A stretch of 35,353 nt of DNA from JAJRRH01 sp047638815 (GCA_047638815.1 JBLIMR010000025.1:1-35353); one strand, 5' to 3'. Shown: positions 1 through 7,991, numbered from the stretch's first letter. Translations and numbers: made by a program. Notes: a model not told the origin generated them from the letters alone.

Positions 1-1569
1 GATAACGATGCTTGTACTACTGATTCTTGCGATCCTGCTACTGGTTGTGTTAATAGTCCTATCGATTGTGATGATAACGATGCTTGTACTACCGACTCTT
101 GTGATTCTGCAACAGGTTGTGTAAATACTACTGTCGATTGTGATGATGGTGATGCATGTACAACTGATTCTTGTGATCCTGCAACGGGTTGTGTAAATAC
201 TACTGTCGATTGTGATGATGGTGATGCATGTACGACTGATTCTTGTGATCCTGCAACGGGTTGTGTTAATACTGCTATCGATTGTGATGATGGCAATGCA
301 TGTACTGCGGATTCTTGTGATCCTGCAACAGGTTGTGTTAATACTGCTATCGATTGTTCTGATTGTCCTCTTTTAGGTTTGAATATCGGTGATGCTTGTG
401 ATGATGGTAATTCTGAAACTGAAGGTGATGTGGTAGGATTTGACTGTATTTGTACAGGAATCGATCCTTGTCCTAGCCCAGTGAATGATGAATCTGCTGG
501 TGCATTAATGAATACTGCTAACAATATCTGGGGTGTTCCTGGATGGGATACATTTGATGTCGCTTGTGCCACCTTAAGTAGAGAGTCATGTGATGGAAGT
601 ATTCCTTTAGCTGACACTTGGTATTCATTTGTTGCTCAAGCTGAAAACCAAGGTATTCTTGTGAGAGCCAATCCGTCTGACCCTATTGCTGCAATTAGTG
701 ACATGGCCGTAGAATTATATGATGCAACACCCAATCCTCTATCTGGATTAGGTGGTGGCAACTGCGTTGTTAGTAGATCTTGTTTCAATAATTATGGAGA
801 TGGACAAATCGAGAGATGTGTTCCTAGTGGATTGACTATCGGAGACACCTATTACTACAGGGTATATGATGCTAATGGTGGTGATGTAACAATAGTTGAC
901 ACTAAAGTGAAGACTTATGCGGATCACACGATCTTAGATGGGTGTATTATTATTGATCCTATTGACTTCTCCTATGAGTGGACTATAGTAGCACCGATTG
1001 CGTTGTATAACATTCCTCCGGTACCAGTATTTAATGTAAGAATGGTAATTAAGGATTTGTCTGGTAGCGTAGTTGCTATGACTCCTTCTCATGATCCATC
1101 TACTGCTGGTGAACTAACGTTTAATTTTGGAGAATTTGCAACTGCACTTGGCGCAGGAAATTACACCATACATGCTCAGAACGAAGTGAAGATGCATGCT
1201 AACGGATGTGTTTCCGCATTCTGGAGTCAAACTGGAACTGGATGTGCTTTAGGTATAGGAACGACAGCCATTGCTTTTAACTTCACAGAGGGCACTGCTG
1301 ATCTTAATCTAAACTTTACGGCTTACCCGAATCCAAATGCTGGAGATCAAGCATACATCAAGTTTGATCAAGTAATTGATACTAATCAGGATGTTATTGT
1401 AGAGATATTCAACATGTACGGTAAGAAAGTACATAGCGAACAATTTGCAAATGCTGGCAGTGATATCAATAGAATGATAACATTCGATCAAAAACTTACT
1501 TCAGGAATGTACTTCATCAATCTATCGGTGAATGAAACAATCATGATAGAGAAGCTTATTATTGAATAA
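1..1569 (+). CDS. Cys-rich repeat adhesin with T9SS sorting domain (5' end outside window)
   Basis: The reading frame is open from base 1, so the start lies upstream and 522 residues are visible. The first ~120 residues are near-identical 24-residue repeats rich in Asp and Cys (core DACTTDSCDPATGCVNT), followed by a Cys-containing linker, a central beta-rich region, and a C-terminal domain of ~85 residues starting near AYPNPNAGDQ and ending MIEKLIIE. The YPNP motif, the IFNMYGKKV strand and the GMYFINL strand are those of a type A T9SS sorting domain, so the protein is inferred to cross the outer membrane by the type IX system and be anchored or released at the surface. An adhesin or matrix role is inferred from architecture only. 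A strong terminator follows directly. Confidence 0.85.
   Translation, partial: DNDACTTDSCDPATGCVNSPIDCDDNDACTTDSCDSATGCVNTTVDCDDGDACTTDSCDPATGCVNTTVDCDDGDACTTDSCDPATGCVNTAIDCDDGNACTADSCDPATGCVNTAIDCSDCPLLGLNIGDACDDGNSETEGDVVGFDCICTGIDPCPSPVNDESAGALMNTANNIWGVPGWDTFDVACATLSRESCDGSIPLADTWYSFVAQAENQGILVRANPSDPIAAISDMAVELYDATPNPLSGLGGGNCVVSRSCFNNYGDGQIERCVPSGLTIGDTYYYRVYDANGGDVTIVDTKVKTYADHTILDGCIIIDPIDFSYEWTIVAPIALYNIPPVPVFNVRMVIKDLSGSVVAMTPSHDPSTAGELTFNFGEFATALGAGNYTIHAQNEVKMHANGCVSAFWSQTGTGCALGIGTTAIAFNFTEGTADLNLNFTAYPNPNAGDQAYIKFDQVIDTNQDVIVEIFNMYGKKVHSEQFANAGSDINRMITFDQKLTSGMYFINLSVNETIMIEKLIIE
64..351 (+). repeat. 72-bp in-frame tandem repeats (4 full units plus a partial one)
   Basis: Units start at 64, 136, 208 and 280 with an exact 72-nt period, and bases 1-63 are the end of a further unit. 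Each codes for 24 residues with four Cys. Differences are mainly silent (act/acc/acg for Thr) plus a few substitutions (ND/GD/GN). The array runs off the left edge, so the full copy number is unknown. Confidence 0.93.
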
Positions 1570-1590
1570 ATTAAAATAATTTAAAGCTAA

Positions 1591-1627
1591 AGGCCCCTTC
1601 ACAAGATTGCGAAGGGGCCTTTTTTTG
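1591..1627 (+). terminator. Rho-independent terminator after the adhesin gene
   Basis: A perfect 10-bp GC-rich stem (AGGCCCCTTC / GAAGGGGCCT) with a 10-nt loop is followed by a run of seven T. It lies 21 nt after the adhesin stop codon. Confidence 0.93.
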
Positions 1628-1848
1628 TTATCATGAATTCTCATTTACCCACCTTGAAAAGATTTATTGAGATGAAATTCTAGAAGTATGTATAAGAGAA
1701 AAGATTGAGCGCTCAACTCAAGGGCCAAAATCAAATATAATCCAACAAATTGTGATACTGCAACGGTAACTGTAAACGTAATGATAAGCTTCCCCCAAAA
1801 CAGCACTGTTTGAATTTGGAATAATAATCTTAAATTTAAGCAATAATT

Positions 1849-2115
1849 ATGAGAAGGAGTGAATTTTCACCCACGCAGATAGCCAAGATTTTGAAAGAGT
1901 TTGACAACGGAAAAAGCGTTGAAGAGTTGAGTAGAGAACATGGCGTAAGTACCGCTACATTTTATAACTGGCGATCAAAATACGCAGGCATGAATTCCAA
2001 AGAACTGAAACGACTTAAAGAGCTCGAAGAAGAAAATCGGAATCTTAAGCAGATGTATGCTACGTTGGCCTTGGATCATGAAATGGCAAAAGAGATCATC
2101 GAAAAAAAGCTATAA
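1849..2115 (+). CDS. IS3-family transposase OrfA (helix-turn-helix)
   Basis: This 88-residue protein begins MRRSEFSPTQIAKILKEF, the typical start of IS407-group OrfA. Residues ~5-45 form the helix-turn-helix that binds the inverted repeats (HGVSTATFYNWRSKY). Residues ~48-85 form a leucine-zipper-like coiled coil (KELKRLKELEEENRNLKQ). The frame ends just after the A7G slippery run used to make the OrfAB fusion. OrfA itself is intact, but its partner is broken, so the element should not transpose by itself. Confidence 0.9.
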   Translation: MRRSEFSPTQIAKILKEFDNGKSVEELSREHGVSTATFYNWRSKYAGMNSKELKRLKELEEENRNLKQMYATLALDHEMAKEIIEKKL

Positions 2116-2716
2116 AGCCTTGCCGCAAACGTGCAATAACAAAGGAACTTATTCATTTCGGTATAAGCAGGGCGTGCCGAGTACTTAAGATGAGTAAGAG
2201 CGTGTATTACTACAAACCAAAACCTAAGGATGATCTTGAAATAGAGACTGCATTACGGCATTAGAACATTCTGAAGAAGGATTTTGGAGAGCTTATAGTA
2301 GATTACGTAATGAAGGTAAACCATGGAATCATAAACGTATGCACAGAGTTTATGTATCACTGGGGCTTCCATTACCCAGAAAAGCAAAGAAACGCTTACC
2401 AGCGAGAATAATGGAACCGTTAGAAATCCCAAAAGAACTAAATCATACATGGAGTATAGATTTTGTAACAGATGTCTTGGAGAACAAAAGACGATTCAGA
2501 GCATTTAATATTATAGATGATTACAATAGAGAGGCGCTTCATATAGAAATTGACTTCTCATTAACAAGTAATCGAATAGTATGGGTTCTTAATCCTCTCA
2601 TCAATAAAAAGGGTAAACCCAAGAAAATAAGAATGGATAATGGTCCAGAATTTATAGCTCACATCACTAACGATTGGAGTGAGATGCCCGATATAGCGTT
2701 TATGTCTCAATCGTAA
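2106..2716 (+). pseudogene. IS3-family transposase OrfB, frameshifted and 3'-truncated
   Basis: In the -1 frame after the slippery site the sequence reads an OrfB N-terminus (ISRACRVLKMSKSVYYYKPK) and stops at TAG 2262-2264. Shifting one base at about 2256-2258 restores homology (ALEHSEEGFWRAYSRLRNEG), so one G was probably lost from a CGGGCA run. The rve integrase core follows with the first Asp (WSIDFVTD) and second Asp (RMDNGPEF) of the DDE triad. The frame ends shortly after WSEMPDIAF, before the region that should carry the catalytic Glu. It therefore has two independent inactivating lesions. Confidence 0.88.
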
Positions 2717-2821
2717 AATTCTCTGAATTTTCCTCAAACTCTTCCCTTTTTGCTATCTTAGTGCTTACGCAACCAACCATACACAAAACCGTTAGCCTTC
2801 ATTATGACCAACCAATAACCA

Positions 2822-2872
2822 ATGATAAAATTCTTTAGAAGATTAACGGTAATAAATAACGAAAGCACAACA
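2822..2872 (+). pseudogene. Remnant of a DUF6090 gene cassette (internal deletion)
   Basis: The first codons (MIKFFRRL) match the start of the intact DUF6090 gene at 12906 (MIKLFRKI). Within about 35 nt the sequence jumps to the segment that follows that gene: the 16 nt at 2857-2872 are identical to 13696-13711. The gene body of ~770 nt is missing between these two ends. An attC-type R' box (GTTAGCC, about 2790) lies just upstream, so this looks like a collapsed cassette. Confidence 0.6.
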
Positions 2873-2927
2873 CCGTGTATAATAACATAACCTACTGTAA
2901 CGTATCATATACGTAGACCGTTGTAAC
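2865..2927 (+). repeat. attC-like site upstream of the esterase gene
   Basis: A GCACAAC R''-type box (2865-2871) and a GTTGTAAC R'-type box (2920-2927) bracket an imperfect stem. The R' box would be the 5' edge of the esterase cassette. Its complement (GTTACAAC) is matched 7/8 by GCTACAAC at 4554-4561 downstream of the esterase gene. Confidence 0.5.
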
Positions 2928-2974
2928 ATATGCTAATATCTCTCTATTTCACCAATGGACAAAAACCAACTATT

Positions 2975-4546
2975 ATGACAAAACCATACCTAAGTAAAAA
3001 TGTAATTATTGTGGGGCTCGCGCTTTTCAGTTTCTTCTTAAACAATGTGTCGGCTCAGCAAACAGTCCAGGTTTTCGTATTAGCGGGCCAATCCAACATG
3101 CAGGGGCAAGGCAAAATCTACGATGGCTCAAACGGTGCTATTGGCGATGTTTTGGCAACATTTATACCATCATGTGCTGATCTTGGCACTGAAACTTGTG
3201 ACTTCACGTTTAATATGTTAGATAGCTACGGAGACGGATGGAACGGTTGGACATATGATTTTGTCCAAGACGGAGTTGTTACAGCAACAGGAACATTATC
3301 TCAAGGTTTTGAAGGTACCGCTATATTGACTCTTGATGACGGTGTTCCTTGTGACATTGTTGTAAATAGTGCTGGGGCATATGGAGCTGAGATTTCATGG
3401 ACTGTAACAAATCCATTCGGAGATGTTGAAGCAACAATGACAGGACAAAGCGAAAGTTATCCCTCCCCTAACACACTATTGGATGTCATAGAAAACGATA
3501 CGGATGATCAATGGTCCATGCTTGAGACAGATGGAGACTGGAGTGTCATGGACAATGCATTTCTATACTTCGAAAATGGGGATGGGGACATCATTCGAGA
3601 CAATGTCTCAATTGGGCAAGGGGCCAATCCTGATTTGATCGGACCTGAATTGATGTTCGGCTACCAGATGGACCAATATTACCAAGATCCGGTCCTGATA
3701 ATCAAGACGGCCTGGGGTGGCTTAAGTTTATCCGAGAATTTTCGACCACCGTCAGCAGGTGGAACAACGGGAGCCTACTACAATGCAATGATCGAGATAG
3801 TGGAGTATGTAACAGCGAACATCACTACAGAGTTTCCCGACCTAGGAATAAGTGAGTTTGAAATTGCTGGATTCGCCTGGTTCCAAGGATGGAATGATGG
3901 TGCTTCTGAAGATTTCTTGAACGAATACGAAAGCAACTTGAACCACTTAGTCACTGACGTACGAAATGATTTGGATGTTCCAAACCTTCCCTTTGTCATT
4001 GCAAGTTCAGGACAAGGTGGGTATGAAACCCATTCGGGCTGGACACAAGACATGCAAGAGATAATCTCTGTAGCTCAGGAGAATGTGGGTTGCAATGACA
4101 TAATGTATGGAGGAACCGTGGGATTTGTCGACACCAAACCTTTATACATGGCTGCTTCTGAATCACCAGACGATGCGGGATATCACTACCACAACAATGC
4201 TCTAACATTCTTAAATATTGGAAAATCTATAGGTGATGAGATGATACTCGCAATCAACGATATGGCCTTTTGCTCCGAAATCTCGTCCGTAAACACTGTA
4301 ACCAATCAAGTCAATTGGGTTGCCGTATACCCCAATCCAACTAAAGGCAACCTAAGAATTGATCTAGGAGAGATATATCCTAAAGTAAATGTAATCGTGA
4401 GAAACTCAATTGGAAAAAAAGTATTTGAGAATAAATTCGATGTATCTAATCAAATTGATTTTTTTCTTGAAGGAGAAAGTGGTGTTTATTTCATTGAGAT
4501 CACTAGTGAGAATAACAAGGCGGCACTAAGAATTGTAAAAGAATAA
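2975..4546 (+). CDS. Secreted sialate O-acetylesterase-type (SASA/DUF303) carbohydrate esterase with T9SS signal
   Basis: The 523-residue start at 2975 is preferred over an in-frame upstream ATG at 2930 because it begins directly with a signal peptide (about residues 1-27, ending VSA). The esterase fold opens with the serine block VFVLAGQSNMQGQG (Ser40 nucleophile). Further family blocks are KTAWGGLSL, GFAWFQGWND and a C-terminal YHYHNNALTFLNIG region expected to hold the catalytic His. Between block I and the core is an inserted ~80-residue beta domain with DSYGDGWNG. A type A T9SS sorting domain (VYPNPTKGN to the end) follows. It probably removes acetyl groups from polysaccharide outside the cell; the substrate is unknown. 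It sits between two attC-like sites and is inferred to be a cassette. Confidence 0.85.
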   Translation: MTKPYLSKNVIIVGLALFSFFLNNVSAQQTVQVFVLAGQSNMQGQGKIYDGSNGAIGDVLATFIPSCADLGTETCDFTFNMLDSYGDGWNGWTYDFVQDGVVTATGTLSQGFEGTAILTLDDGVPCDIVVNSAGAYGAEISWTVTNPFGDVEATMTGQSESYPSPNTLLDVIENDTDDQWSMLETDGDWSVMDNAFLYFENGDGDIIRDNVSIGQGANPDLIGPELMFGYQMDQYYQDPVLIIKTAWGGLSLSENFRPPSAGGTTGAYYNAMIEIVEYVTANITTEFPDLGISEFEIAGFAWFQGWNDGASEDFLNEYESNLNHLVTDVRNDLDVPNLPFVIASSGQGGYETHSGWTQDMQEIISVAQENVGCNDIMYGGTVGFVDTKPLYMAASESPDDAGYHYHNNALTFLNIGKSIGDEMILAINDMAFCSEISSVNTVTNQVNWVAVYPNPTKGNLRIDLGEIYPKVNVIVRNSIGKKVFENKFDVSNQIDFFLEGESGVYFIEITSENNKAALRIVKE

Positions 4547-4553
4547 AAAACGT

Positions 4554-4606
4554 GCTACAACAATTTATATAAGCCAATAAAACAGCTCATATACCAAACG
4601 TTGCAT
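4554..4606 (+). repeat. attC-like site after the esterase gene
   Basis: The R''-type box GCTACAAC (4554-4561) and R'-type box GTTGCAT (4600-4606) enclose an inner stem TATATAAGC / GCTCATATA (one mismatch) with loop CAATAAAACA, a variant of the CATTAAAACG loop of other sites here. It starts 8 nt after the esterase stop codon. The R'' box matches the esterase cassette's own 5' edge (7/8) better than the adjacent R'. Confidence 0.65.
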
Positions 4607-4629
4607 ACTATTTGAGAATAAGAAGAAAA

Positions 4630-4804
4630 ATGACCAGAATTACTTTAATCATATGTTCGTTGTTGATAGGCCAAGTCCTATTCGCCCAAAATTCCATTAT
4701 AGACAGCCTATCCTATCAGCTTGAGCAGTCAAAAGAAGATTCCAACAAAAGTCTATCTACTGCTTGAATTAGGTGATGAGATCGGTAATTCTGCCTTTAG
4801 TTAA
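4630..4804 (+). pseudogene. N-terminal fragment of a signal-peptide protein, possibly a TPR sensor kinase
   Basis: An ATG at 4630 opens a signal peptide (LIICSLLIGQVLFAQ) followed by NSIIDSLSYQLEQSKEDSNK, the usual opening of Bacteroidota TPR-containing histidine kinases. The frame closes at TGA 4765. Skipping one A in the AAAAG at 4747-4751 gives VYLLLELGDEIGNS before another stop at 4802. The rest of such a gene (normally over 1.5 kb) is absent. The family call rests on a short stretch. Confidence 0.5.
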
Positions 4805-4875
4805 TAATGGTAACTTTCGAGAGGTAAATTAGTTATCTAATTGACATTTTTGGGTTCGAACTAAAATTAAATAAG

Positions 4876-5301
4876 ATGAAAATAACAACATTTCTAACGT
4901 TTGTAGGTGATCAATATGGTAAGGCTCAAGAAGCGCTAAATTTCTAAACTTCTGTCTTTCCGAATTCGGAAATAAAAAGCATAACAAAATACTCAGAAGG
5001 AGAGCTTGGAGGAACACCTGAACTTATCAAATATGGCGTATTTATATTAAATGGCAAAGAGTACATGGTTTCTGAAAGCAATTATAATCACGCTTGGTCA
5101 TTTAATCCAGGGGTATCACTGTTCGTTGCGTGTAACTCTGAAAATGAGATAAAAACTTTATTCGAAAAACTTTCTTCAAACGGAGGTCAGGTGATGGTTC
5201 CACTGGACAACTACGAGACAGGGGATTACGGCTTTGGTAAAAGATTCGGATGGTGTGAAGATAAATATGGTATTTCATGGCAATTTAATCTTTCAGAATA
5301 A
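4876..5301 (+). pseudogene. VOC-family (PhnB-like) protein with an in-frame nonsense codon
   Basis: From ATG 4876 the frame reads MKITTFLTFVGDQYGKAQEALNF, then TAA at 4945-4947, then TSVFPNSEI and continues in the same frame to the normal end (KYGISWQFNLSE) at 5301. In PhnB-type VOC proteins the disrupted motif is F-Y-T-S-V-F, so a Tyr codon became TAA by one substitution. The remaining ~118 codons have no further lesion and keep the family motifs (SESNYNHAWSF, YGFGKRFGWCEDKYGI). The mutation looks recent. An internal ATG at 5065 could give only a half-domain of 78 residues. Confidence 0.85.
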
Positions 5302-5383
5302 CTTCGAAATATATTTTTAGCCGTTATACTTATTAGAATAAACTAAATTGATAATAACTGTCATCAGCAATGTAACAATTGCA

Positions 5384-5575
5384 CTAGGGGTTTTCACCTG
5401 TATTTCCCTCTTTAGATTGTTGCTTCTTCGACAATCTTTTGGCGTCTTTAAGACTTTTGTTAATTACCCATTCCAATTGACCGTTAACACTACGGAATTC
5501 ATCATCAGCCCATTTTTCAAGTTGCTTAAATGTCTCCGGATTAATCCTTAAAACAAATGACTTCCTTTTACTCAA
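5384..5575 (-). CDS. Arc-type ribbon-helix-helix DNA-binding protein
   Basis: The 63-residue protein has the ribbon-helix-helix pattern: an alternating beta strand (KSFVLRINPE), helix 1 (TFKQLEKWADDEF) and helix 2 with the conserved turn (RSVNGQLEWVINKSL). The start appears to be TTG at 5575, because an in-frame stop lies four codons upstream and no ATG is available. It begins 4 nt after the SPFH stop codon, so the two genes are one transcript, probably with coupled translation. RHH proteins usually bind tandem or palindromic operators as dimers of dimers, and a tandem 8-bp palindrome lies at the operon promoter (6434-6452). It is probably an autorepressor; that role is inferred. Confidence 0.8.
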   Translation of the reverse strand: MSKRKSFVLRINPETFKQLEKWADDEFRSVNGQLEWVINKSLKDAKRLSKKQQSKEGNTGENP

Positions 5576-5579
5576 AATA

Positions 5580-6431
5580 TTAGTTTAGTGTCCCAGTATT
5601 AATAACTGGTATCGCCTCTTTATCACCACATAGGACAACCATTAAATTACTAACCATTGATGCTTTTTTATCATCATCAAAGTCAATAATATTATCTTTA
5701 GAAAGCTTTTCCAGTGCATCTTCTACCATTCCAACTGCGCCTTCAACAATTTTCTTACGAGCAGCTACAATGGCAACAGCTTGTTGTCTTTTCAGCATGG
5801 AGCTTGCAATTTCGGGTGCATATGCTAAATAACCAATTCTTGCTTCCATAACTTTTATACCTGCTATAGCCAATCGTTCAGTAATTTCATTTTCTAAAGC
5901 TTCATTAACTCCATCCATGCCTGATCTTAAAGTTAACTCAGCTTGTTCATCATCAAAATTATCATAAGGGTATGAGCCTGCTAATTTTCTGACGGCAGCA
6001 TCGGTTTGAACTCGAACGAACTCTTGATAATTATCCACATCAAAAGCCGACTTAAATGTATCCTCCACTTTCCATACCAAAATAACATTAATCATTATAG
6101 GATTTCCAATCTTATCATTGACCTTTACTCGCTCACTATCAAAGTTTCTTGCTCTTAAAGAGATCCTTTGTCTCGTATAAAAAGGATTGGCCCAAAAGAA
6201 TCCATTATCACGTACCGTTCCTTTATACTCTCCAAACAACACCATTACTTTAGAACTATTCGGATTAACGGTAAAGAAACCTTTAACAATCAACAAGATC
6301 ACTGGTACTAAGACTATGAAAATTGGGCTTTTTGTGATTATCAAACCTGCTATTGCACTAATAATCACACCCAGTAGTACTAGGAGCATTACGTAACCGT
6401 TACTTGCTTTATTTATTTTTTCGTTTGTCAT
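5580..6431 (-). CDS. SPFH/Band 7 domain membrane protein
   Basis: The 283-residue protein begins with two hydrophobic segments (residues ~13-30 and ~32-50) and continues into an SPFH/prohibitin domain (VNPNSSKVMVLFGEYKGTV, VRDNGFFWANPFYTRQRISLR, NPIMINVILVWKVEDTFKSAFDVDNY) and a C-terminal helical stretch that would drive oligomer formation (EIASSMLKRQQAVAIVAARKKIVEGA). SPFH proteins form large ring or cage assemblies on membranes. It is the first gene of a two-gene operon with the RHH regulator. The ATG at 6431 lies 2 bases from a tandem palindrome, so initiation and control are tightly packed. Its physiological role is unknown. Confidence 0.88.
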   Translation of the reverse strand: MTNEKINKASNGYVMLLVLLGVIISAIAGLIITKSPIFIVLVPVILLIVKGFFTVNPNSSKVMVLFGEYKGTVRDNGFFWANPFYTRQRISLRARNFDSERVKVNDKIGNPIMINVILVWKVEDTFKSAFDVDNYQEFVRVQTDAAVRKLAGSYPYDNFDDEQAELTLRSGMDGVNEALENEITERLAIAGIKVMEARIGYLAYAPEIASSMLKRQQAVAIVAARKKIVEGAVGMVEDALEKLSKDNIIDFDDDKKASMVSNLMVVLCGDKEAIPVINTGTLN

Positions 6432-6433
6432 GA

Positions 6434-6452
6434 TGATATCATTTTGATATCA
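6434..6452 (-). promoter_or_regulatory. Tandem 8-bp palindrome operator (TGATATCA x2)
   Basis: Two perfect copies of the self-complementary octamer TGATATCA (6434-6441, 6445-6452) are separated by TTT, so centres are 11 bp apart (one helical turn). They lie between the -7 box and the SPFH start codon and should cover the transcription start. This layout suits a ribbon-helix-helix repressor, one of which is encoded by the second gene of this operon. The regulator-operator pairing is inferred. Confidence 0.7.
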
Positions 6453-6483
6453 CAATAATACTATTAAATTTTTAATTATCAAA
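6453..6483 (-). promoter_or_regulatory. Promoter of the SPFH-RHH operon
   Basis: Read on the minus strand: -33 TTTG (6483-6480), a 19-nt spacer, then -7 TATTATTG (6460-6453), one mismatch from the Bacteroidota TAnnTTTG consensus. The -7 box directly abuts the tandem TGATATCA operator. Confidence 0.6.
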
Positions 6484-6633
6484 TGTTTTTACTTGTAAAT
6501 AGTATTAAATACCATTTGTTCTTTCTTAGTATATTAATAAATGTGTACTTTTTCAGAAAAATTCAATAGCTCAATTCAACAAGGGTTTAGCACAAAATAA
6601 ACCAATGTGTTTACCAACAAACCATAACCGTCA

Positions 6634-7536
6634 ATGGATAAATTAAAAATGTTAAATCGTATTAAAGAACTTTATGATAACGGTGAAAACGTAATCCAAT
6701 ACCTTAAAAGTCTGGACAGTAGTGAAAAGAATAATTTAGAAGACATCCTAATAAGTTATGATATACAAGCCGGTATATATACTTCAAGAGCCGATATCAA
6801 TAGGAATGTCAGAAATGTTTATTGTGAAAACTTGGCCAATGTTTTATCAGAGCTTGAACCATTTGACTCTCTACTAGAAATTGGTGTGGGTGAAGCTTCA
6901 ACTTTGGGAAACTTATTACCAAAACTCAAGAACACTCCTAAAAGCATATTTGGATTTGATATTTCTTGGTCAAGAATTAAATATGCAAACGAGTTTCTTA
7001 AATCACTAAATCTAAAGAATCTTGAATCTATTAGATTGAGTACGGGTGACTTGTTTAATTCTCCTTTTGCAGACAATTCCATTGATGTCGTATACACATC
7101 ACACTCAATTGAACCCAATGGTGGTAAGGAAACTGAGGCACTTAAAGCTCTTTATCGAATATCAAAAAAATATATTGTTCTGCTAGAGCCAGACTATGGA
7201 TTAGCGAATGATGAAGCAAAAGCGAGAATGAAGAAGAATGGTTATGTCACTAATTTATATGAAACCGCAATTAAATTAGGTTACAATGTATTAAAACACG
7301 AACTTTTCGTTCCAACCTTTAACCCTCTTAATCCAACCAGTTTAATAGTTATAAAAAAACATGAAAACGAAGAGTTCATTTCCAGTGAATTTGCCTGCCC
7401 TATAACCCACTCTCTTCTTGAAAAAAAGAAATCGGCTTACTACGCTAAAGATGCCTTGTTAGCATATCCAATTTTGGATGGAGTTCCTTGTCTACTTCCG
7501 GAAAATGCAATAATAGCTTCTCACTTCTTGGACTAA
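6634..7536 (+). CDS. SAM-dependent methyltransferase with a Trm112-like C-terminal domain
   Basis: The 300-residue protein has a Rossmann methyltransferase fold: motif I LLEIGVGEASTLGNL (~residues 87-101), motif II FGFDIS, motif IV-like region NSIDVVYTSHSIEPNGG and YIVLLEPDYG. The last ~50 residues (FACPITHSLLEKKKSAYY ... AYPILDGVPCLLP) resemble a Trm112/YcaR-type zinc-ribbon or its degenerate derivative; only two Cys are visible, so zinc binding is doubtful. Similar class I methyltransferases act on small molecules or lipids, and the substrate cannot be told. It stands alone, divergent from the SPFH operon. Confidence 0.75.
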   Translation: MDKLKMLNRIKELYDNGENVIQYLKSLDSSEKNNLEDILISYDIQAGIYTSRADINRNVRNVYCENLANVLSELEPFDSLLEIGVGEASTLGNLLPKLKNTPKSIFGFDISWSRIKYANEFLKSLNLKNLESIRLSTGDLFNSPFADNSIDVVYTSHSIEPNGGKETEALKALYRISKKYIVLLEPDYGLANDEAKARMKKNGYVTNLYETAIKLGYNVLKHELFVPTFNPLNPTSLIVIKKHENEEFISSEFACPITHSLLEKKKSAYYAKDALLAYPILDGVPCLLPENAIIASHFLD

Positions 7537-7618
7537 CTCTTAGATGCATTACTTGCCCATTGCCCTAGTCACAGTCCAATAATAATCTAACTTGATGACT
7601 GATACTTTCTTCAATGGC

Positions 7619-7990
7619 TTAGCCCAATCTATATCTAGCTAAAAGTCGATCTACAAAGAGTAAAGTAAAGATACTCAGTACTGCAAAAAGAGCAAGTTGA
7701 GAGTGTACAATGGAAGAATCGAATTGGAAACTTGGCACATAATCAGACATAGTAAATATTGATCCCTTATCACCGGTAAGTCCCAAGTAAACAACAGTGA
7801 GAAAGGCCAGACCTATCAACATCCATTGAGACATTGAAATAACAGGAACATATTCAAACTTCTTTTGCTCCGTTAACACTTCACTCGCAACTATGCTATC
7901 CATAATGTTTTTGGTGAAGTCCGGTGAAGGAGTGATTTCATCAAAATTCCCTTTAAGCAATGCTTTTATCTTTTTATCCTGTTCTGTCAT
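7619..7990 (-). CDS. Putative anti-sigma-like membrane protein
   Basis: The 123-residue protein has a cytoplasmic N-terminal part (~60 residues, MTEQDKKIKALLKGNFDEI) and two hydrophobic segments (SMSQWMLIGLAFLTVVYLGL and the region SQLALFAVLSIFTLLFVDRLL). It starts 1 nt after the sigma-factor stop codon. The gene order (ECF sigma factor, then small membrane protein) suggests an anti-sigma factor. There is no visible zinc-binding HxxxCxxC motif, so the role rests on context. Confidence 0.6.
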   Translation of the reverse strand: MTEQDKKIKALLKGNFDEITPSPDFTKNIMDSIVASEVLTEQKKFEYVPVISMSQWMLIGLAFLTVVYLGLTGDKGSIFTMSDYVPSFQFDSSIVHSQLALFAVLSIFTLLFVDRLLARYRLG

Positions 7991-7991
7991 A

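Larger units (their letters stand above)
1785..2716 (+). mobile_element. Decayed IS3-family insertion sequence (IS407-like group)
   Basis: OrfA and a broken OrfB are arranged as in IS3-family elements, with an A7G slippery run at 2102-2109 where the -1 frameshift would occur. The left end is probably near 1785, where a CCCCCAAAA-type terminus precedes orfA; this is judged by eye. The right end is missing: orfB stops before its final catalytic Glu and the sequence passes into cassette-like DNA near 2760. The element is inactive. Confidence 0.8.

Noticed and set aside
1..351. Regular 72-bp repeats as a possible CRISPR array
   Set aside because: Units are contiguous with no unique spacers and keep an open reading frame that joins the adhesin; they are coding tandem repeats.
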